64,000 nt of DNA from Undaria pinnatifida (taxonomy: Eukaryota > Sar > Phaeophyceae > Laminariales > Alariaceae). The notes beneath the pieces were generated by a model that saw only the letters and a list, made by a program, of their open reading frames with translations, was not told the DNA's origin and did no database searches. Made by a program: the position numbers and the translations under genes. Where the stretch lies: NCBI GenBank assembly GCA_012845835.1, contig JABAKD010000016.1, forward strand, positions 24,148,053 to 24,212,052. Direction: 5' to 3'. Positions 57,990-64,000 of this stretch are shown piece after piece. Every line of letters starts with the position of its first letter. The stretch's first letter is position 1.

Positions 57990-60900
57990 TATATATATAC
58001 GATAATTCTTTTTTTCGGGGATTCGGTCAGGAGTTTTTTTCGTTTCGGCCTCAGTATGCGATGCGCAGAACTGGAATTCTCGGTCAAATAGCTTCGTTCG
58101 AGCGCCGTCTTCGAGGAGCGACTCAAACGCCCCTCGCCCTGCCGTATTCGTTCCGCACCTCGACGTAAACGCGGACGGATGCCGAGCGAAACAAGCGAGA
58201 ATTCCTGATATTTTGGTTGCATCTTCACGTCTGCAGCGCCTGGATGATTTACAAAATTGGCATCATGTCCAAACGGTAGTTATTTGCTATTGTAATGTTT
58301 TGAATTCTGCGGTGGCATACTCTCGAGCGTTTGTTTTGCTTGACGTCTGCAGGGCTTGAGCGTTAGTTTGTTTTGCTTTGACGCTTTCAAGGCTTGAACG
58401 AATGAAACACATAAAAGTCTTCGGGGGGCGGCTCCAACGCATAAAAGCCTTCGGGGGCGGCTCCAACGCCCCTCGCCCTTCCTTATCCGTTCGGCACCTC
58501 GACGTGAACGCGGATGGATGCTGAACGAGACAAGGGAGAAGTTGCAAAATATTGTATTTAGAGGAGGTAATCTTGCGACTTCGGTTGTATCTTAACATTT
58601 GCAGCATCTGGATAATTTCCGAAATTGGCATAATTTCCAAACGGTAGGTAGTTGCTAAAGTTTTAAATTTTGCGGTGGTATACTCTCGAGTGTTTGTTTT
58701 GCTTGACGTCTGCAGGGCTCGAGCGCGTATTATAACACCAGTAGTAGATTGCTCTAATTCGCCTTCTTATCTTGTTGCGTTTGGTGCTGTTGAAGTGTTT
58801 CTCAAGTCGAGCGTGCTTGGTCTGCACGTCAACCTGATATAGGCTCAAAATCGTTTTTATGCGCGACGTTAGGCCATTTCTTATACAGTCGGATTTGTCA
58901 GTCGAAAACGACCGTTTTCGACTGAAGCCCAAATTGGGCTTTCTTACACAGTCGAAAAAGGTACAGTCAAAAAAGTCTTCTTCGACTCAACTTTTTCGAC
59001 TGAGTTTTCCGACTGGGGAAACCTGTCGAAAAACTTGACTTTTTCGACTGGATCTGTCAGTAAAAAAATTCAGTCGAAGAAGTTTTACACCTTATTTTGG
59101 AACCCATCGCATCGCTCATCCTACCACAAAACACACACCCACACGCCCACACACCCATATACCAGGTACCACACAGCAGTATCATACAACAGAGCCGACG
59201 CTGCCTTGGCTATCACTGCTGTTGCTTCTCGCCGCAAGTCAGCGTGGCGCACTCCTAGCTCCGCTCGCCAGCAGCGTGTATCATACAACAGCAGTAGCGC
59301 GCGTTATCGATGCCATTTTGCCAACAACGGCTACGCCGGCTGTAGCTTTGGCGGCTCTCGGCTGAGCGCAACGCTACGAAAGTAGCTTTGGCTGTTTTCG
59401 GCTCTACCCAACGCCACCAACCCGCTTGGACGAGGGTTCGTCGCGCGTGAAGCACGCGTTGCTCGCGAATAACGCACGAAGCACAGAGCTGCCAACCGAT
59501 TTTCGACTGCCATACAGCAGTACTCCCTCGCACCAACCGCCTCTAGGAAGAGCACAAAAACTAGAAAATCGACTCGACTGACGATAAGAAGGACCGGAAG
59601 AATCCAGTCGAAAAAAAGTCCAGTCGAAAAGGGCCGTCTTTGACTGGCGGAATCCGACTGTAAAGAAACGGCCTTATTACACAAATATCTTCTGCAAGGA
59701 GGAGTTGTGAAGAATGTGTATAACTTCGGGTGAATACGCACATGAAAAAATAATATCTGATTGAATATTAATTGGGTACGCGCCAAAAACAACGTACAAC
59801 AACGATGGACAACCTACAAAATACAGAAACAAATAACGCGTGAGCGATGACGTGCTTTTCGTACACGTATACAATACGACATTTGCGAAAGGTTCCCTAC
59901 GGCCGGCAACGAAGGCGGGGGTACAACTTCATTCAGGAAGTAAAATTCCAGACGTACATCCTTCATAAACAAATATAAAAATCCTTAGATAACGTACATG
60001 ATGCAAATGACCAGCCGAATTGCGACTGCGTAAATAATTGCGAGCTTAGATAGTAGGCTTTGACCTTTGAACCCAAGGTTTTTTGCGCGACCTATTATGC
60101 AAGTAACTATAATGGGATGGGAAAAAGAAAAGAAGTGAAGTGTATTACTGCTGCTGTAATAATACGATACCCGAGCAAGTTGCACCGATCGACCCGATCT
60201 GGACTGACTACTTTATTATGCAATTGGTCCATGTACAACTTCTCTAATCACACGCAGCAGACATGGGTGACTGATCCCGGATGCTTGACTGAGTAAAAAT
60301 ATCATAAGAAACGCACTCGACACGTTTCGTCGCCAGACTGAAGGGTCAGTCGGCGTGTGCTCGGGTTTATCCGATCGAAATCTGATGAATGAAGCTCGGA
60401 ACCGGATTCACTTGAAAATCGGTAGCTTAGTAGTAGTACATTATTATGATTGTTTGTCTATATAGAACCCTTGGCATTACCTGACTACTGTACGCGCAGA
60501 CTATCATTGTGTGTGGTGACTTTTTTCAATCTATCAAGTATTGAATCGAACAATTCGAAGTGCGCGCCCTGCCCTACCCGAAGCATGGGTGTATGCCGGC
60601 ACCCATGCGGAGACCTTGTATACGTGCACGAAAAGCACATCATCGCTCACGCGTTATTTGTTTGTTTATTTTTGTAGGTTGTCCGTCGTTGTTGTACGTT
60701 GTTGTTGGCGCGTATCCTATTAATATTTTATCAGATAATATTTTTTCATGTGCGTATTCACCCGAACTTATACACATTCTTCACAACTCCTCCTGCAGAT
60801 GCTGTTTGCGTAATAAGGTCGCGCAAAAAATCGGTTTTGAGCCTATATCAGGTTGACGTGCAGACCAAGCACGCTCAATATGATGAACACTTCAACAGCA

Positions 60901-62775
60901 CCAAACGCAATAATATAAAAAGACGAATTAGAGCGATCTACTACTGGTATAACACGCGTTCTTCTGGACGTATCATGTTCGTCTTGCAGCCTTGCTAATC
61001 TTCTTGCATCGCATTCTTCACAACTACTCGCAATTTTCCGTGTTTTATTCGTTCAAGCCTTGCAGACGTCAAGCAAAACAACCGCAATTTGGCTTGTTAC
61101 TTGCATAATAGGTCGCGCAAAAAAACTTGGCCTATTGGGTCAAAGCCTACTAACTAAGCTCGCAATTATTGACGCGGTCGCAATTCGGCTGGTCATTTGC
61201 ATCATGTACGGTATCTAGGTTTTTTTTTCTTCGTTCATGAAGGGTGTCCGTCTAGAATTTCACTTCCTAATAAAGTTGTATCCTCGCCTTCGTTGCCGGC
61301 CGTAGGGAACCTTTCGCAGATGCCGTAGTATATACATTCAAGTATTGTACGAAAAGCACGTCATCGCTCGCGCGATATTTGTTTTTTTCTTTTTGTAGGT
61401 TGTCCGTCGTTGTTGTACGTTGTTGTTGGCGCGTACCCAATTAATATTTAATCAGATATTATTTTTTTATTTTATCATGTGCGTATTCGCTCGACGAAAT
61501 TATACACATTGTTCACTTGTACAACTCCTCCTGACGATTTTGAGCTTATATCAGGTTGACGTGCAGACCAAGCACGCTCGACTTGAGAAACACTTCAACA
61601 GCACCAAACGAAATAAGATAAGAAGACGAATCATATCGATCTACTACTGGTATTATAACACGCGCTCAAGCCCTGCAGACGTCAAGCAAAACAAACGCTC
61701 GAGAGTATACCACCGCAAAATTCAAAACTTCAGCAACTACCTGCCGTTTGGAAATTATGCCAATTTTGGAAACTATCCAGACGCTGCAAATGTTAAGATA
61801 CAACCGAAGTCGCAAGATTACCTCCTCTAAATACAATATTTTGCAACTTCTCCCTCGTCTCGCTCAGCATCCATCCGCGTTCACGTCGAGGTGCCGAACG
61901 AATAAGGAAGGGCGAGGGGCGTTGGAGCCGCCCCCCGTAGACTTTTACGTGTTTCATTCGTTCAAGTCCTGCAGACGTCAAGCAAAACAAACTAACGCTC
62001 AAGCCCTGCAGACGTCAAGCAAAACAACCTAAAAAGACGAATTAGATCGATCTACTACTCGTATTATATCACGCGCTCAAGCCCTGCAGACGTCAAGCAA
62101 AACAAACGCTCTATACCACCGCAAAATTCAAAACCTTTAGCAACTACCTACCGTTTGGAAATGATGCCAATTTTGGAAATTATCCAGACGCTGCAAACGT
62201 TGAGATACAACCGAAGTCGCAAGATTACCTCCTCTGAATACCATATTTTTGCAACTTTTCCCTTGTCTCGCTCGGCATCCATCCGCGTTCACGTCGAGGT
62301 GCCGAACGGATAAGGAAGGCCGAGAGGCGTTGGAGCCGCCCCCCGAAGACTTTCACGCGTTGGAGCCGCCCCCCGAAGACTTTTACGTGTTTCAGTCGTT
62401 CAAGCTCTGCAGACGTCAAGCAAAACAAACGCTCGAGAGTATGCAACCGCAAAATTCAAAACATTACAATTGCAACTAACTACCGTTTGGACATGATGCC
62501 AATTTTGTAAGTCATTCAGGCCCTGCAGACGTGAAGATACAACCAAAATATCAGGAAATCCTCCTCGACATGCGATATTTTTGCAACTTTTCGCTTGTCT
62601 CGCTCGACATCCGTCCGCGTTCACGTCGAGGTGCGGAACGGATACGGCAGGGCGAGGGGCGTTTTGAGCCGCCCCCCAAAGACGGCGCTCGAACGAAGCT
62701 ATTTGACCGAGAATTCCAGTTCCGCGAATCGCATACTGAGGCCGAGGCGAAAAAAAACTCCTGACCGAATCCCCG
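57990..62775. repeat. Imperfect palindrome / fold-back element, about 4.8 kb
   Basis: The left arm (57990-59975, minus the MITE at 58872-59673) matches the right arm (61240-62775) inverted. The inner segments 60000-60110 and 61085-61210 are also inverted copies. The outer ends share ctcctgaccgaatccc / gggattcggtcagga. The right arm has about three tandem units of 330-360 bp (starting near 61690, 62080 and 62430), each with cgtcgaggtgcggaacg and ctgcagacgtcaagcaaaac. A third partial copy lies at 60560-60960. Frames such as 61420-61830 are shared repeat sequence with no known domain. Confidence 0.75.
58872..59673 (+). mobile_element. PIF/Harbinger-like MITE, copy M5, with TTA target duplication
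   Basis: 802 bp, termini GGCCATTTCTTATACAGTCGG and …CCGACTGTAAAGAAACGGCC, flanked on both sides by TTA. The uninserted sequence (gcgcgac-TTATTAC on the minus strand) exists in the related repeat near 60815-60830, so the insertion is defined to the base. Confidence 0.88.
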
Positions 62776-63047
62776 AAAAATAGAATGATCGTAAGCGAGT
62801 ATGTATTTCCAATGTGAGATGAGCGTATTATGTGAGCCAAGACACCATCGAAAATGAAGGAAGAAATAAACCTCAACAAATTAACCACAACTAAAAGCAC
62901 CTCTGGTACGACGTACCAGGACCAACCCCCTTTTACAGCAGCAGTGGTATTTGTTCTTGTTTCTTGTTTGCGTTCTTCCATCCTATTTTGCAAAGATTTG
63001 TATGTTTAGATACAACCAAACATTGGATTTCAAATCACATACTGCTA
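62776..63047. other. No gene seen
   Basis: AT-rich spacer between the fold-back element and the 490-bp repeat. Confidence 0.4.
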
Positions 63048-63534
63048 TTTGGGTCCTTCGTGTACTATTTCCCAAGGAAATCGATCGCGACTACTCGCAA
63101 CTGCCGGTTGTTCGGCCCTTCGGCTGTTCGGGCTGTTGTACACGGTGACGTGTAGATGTGTTTGTACCTTTTGGGGGGCTTCCGTTAGTGGTCAAGTAGG
63201 GGTACGATTTCGGTCAAGTGGGGTGAAAGTATAGTCACGCTGGAGTACTACAGGAATTTGGTAGATTTGCGGGGGCATACCCCCCCAACGCGTGGTCAAA
63301 AGGGGGGATCCGTAAGACCCCGCGCGCGCCACGGTTCGGCTAGCCCCAACAACGTGCTCTAGCAACAAATAAAAGGTGCGCGTGCTCGGCAAAGTCTGCA
63401 GGCACCTGACTAGCGCGTCAGAACTGCTTTTGGGGCAATCTGGGGCATGTGCGAGCGCCTCCCGCGGCCGGGTTTGGCCTATATCCCCGATTGACCAAAA
63501 AAGCAGGAGGTATACCCCGTTTGGCCATTGCCTA
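63048..63534 (-). repeat. About 490 bp dispersed repeat, copy 2 (inverted)
   Basis: Inverted counterpart of 33228-33719, with a few percent divergence and short indels. Confidence 0.75.
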
Positions 63535-64000
63535 ATACAAAAACTGCAGGGATTTCCCATTTCTTCTCTACGATAAATGTGAACACGTTGGTCATGAAAC
63601 ATACATATCCGAATCACACTGCACAAGATGGAGCTGATAATAGAGTAATACCGTACACACAAGAAGCGTCGAGAACTCTCGAAGACTTCCCTTCCCCTAG
63701 TACGTACGAGTAGCGCTCTTTCCCGAGGGTGTATTTTCTACTCTCACGAGCGAGAAAACGCGTGTGTTTCATTTTCGGATTTTCGAATTATCCACCAATA
63801 CAATGGAAGGTTGCCCCCTCTATGGCTAATCTATGAGTTGTGAAGGTGTACCACATACTCCGTCAAAGCTTTACAGGCCGGTATGCGCTTGTCTTTGTCT
63901 AACGCAAACCCAAATAATGCCCGTCGGCCACCATAAGGGCGCGTTCTGTCCGCCGTTCTCGCTATTATATTCGAAACGTGTCTCGTCCTGCAAGTATCAC
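63535..64000. other. No supported feature
   Basis: Short frames only. The right edge of the window may hold part of a neighbouring gene but nothing is recognisable. Confidence 0.35.

Noticed and set aside
61420-61830. 136-codon ORF in the fold-back right arm
   Set aside because: Present as repeat copies with different breaks elsewhere in the window and lacking known motifs.

Overview
The window is nuclear DNA of an intron-rich eukaryote. It is probably a photosynthetic stramenopile, and a brown alga of the Ectocarpus type would fit. This rests on multi-exon genes with GT-AG introns of about 0.3-2 kb, a trigger-factor-like gene of bacterial (plastid) type, a Derlin with a cleavable-looking presequence followed by an LRGGA stretch, many microsatellites, and Helitrons. 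The organism is inferred, not proven. There are no prokaryotic operons, rRNA genes or CRISPR arrays.

The left half (about 1-31 kb) holds host genes. A trigger-factor-like chaperone lies on + (exons 3255-6503), downstream of a 1.7 kb (CCTTG)n satellite. RFT1 lies on - (13568-8201), with five exons that join in frame to 894 codons. A Derlin lies on + (13782-19611), with six exons that join to 581 codons. Its start is only 213 bp from that of RFT1, so the two ER-membrane genes are divergent. NSRP1/CCDC55 lies on - (30460-20825), with four exons that join to 475 codons. Its first intron is 7.06 kb and is packed with PIF/Harbinger-like MITEs and other repeats.

The right half (about 31-64 kb) is a transposable-element landscape. 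An older Helitron on - (about 53.5-36.9 kb) has been split by a younger Helitron on + (39619-48749, about 9.13 kb). The break sits at exactly complementary codons of the old Rep-helicase, so both ends of the young element can be read directly. The young element ends in a GC-rich hairpin 9 nt before its 3' boundary. It carries an intact 1711-codon Rep/PIF1-helicase/OTU protein and, just upstream on the same strand, a four-exon cysteine-rich gene (272 codons). The old Helitron has the same arrangement: an intact four-exon cysteine-rich paralogue (294 codons) directly upstream of a decayed Rep. A third, broken paralogue with a 1.34 kb tandem exon duplication follows at 54.3-57.6 kb. The cysteine-rich gene therefore looks like a fixed accessory gene of this Helitron lineage, which is the main candidate for an undescribed system here.

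The rest is a 4.8 kb imperfect palindrome (58.0-62.8 kb) with a MITE insertion and its empty site, an inverted pair of about 490 bp repeats (33.2 and 63.0 kb), several diverged tandem duplications, and simple repeats.
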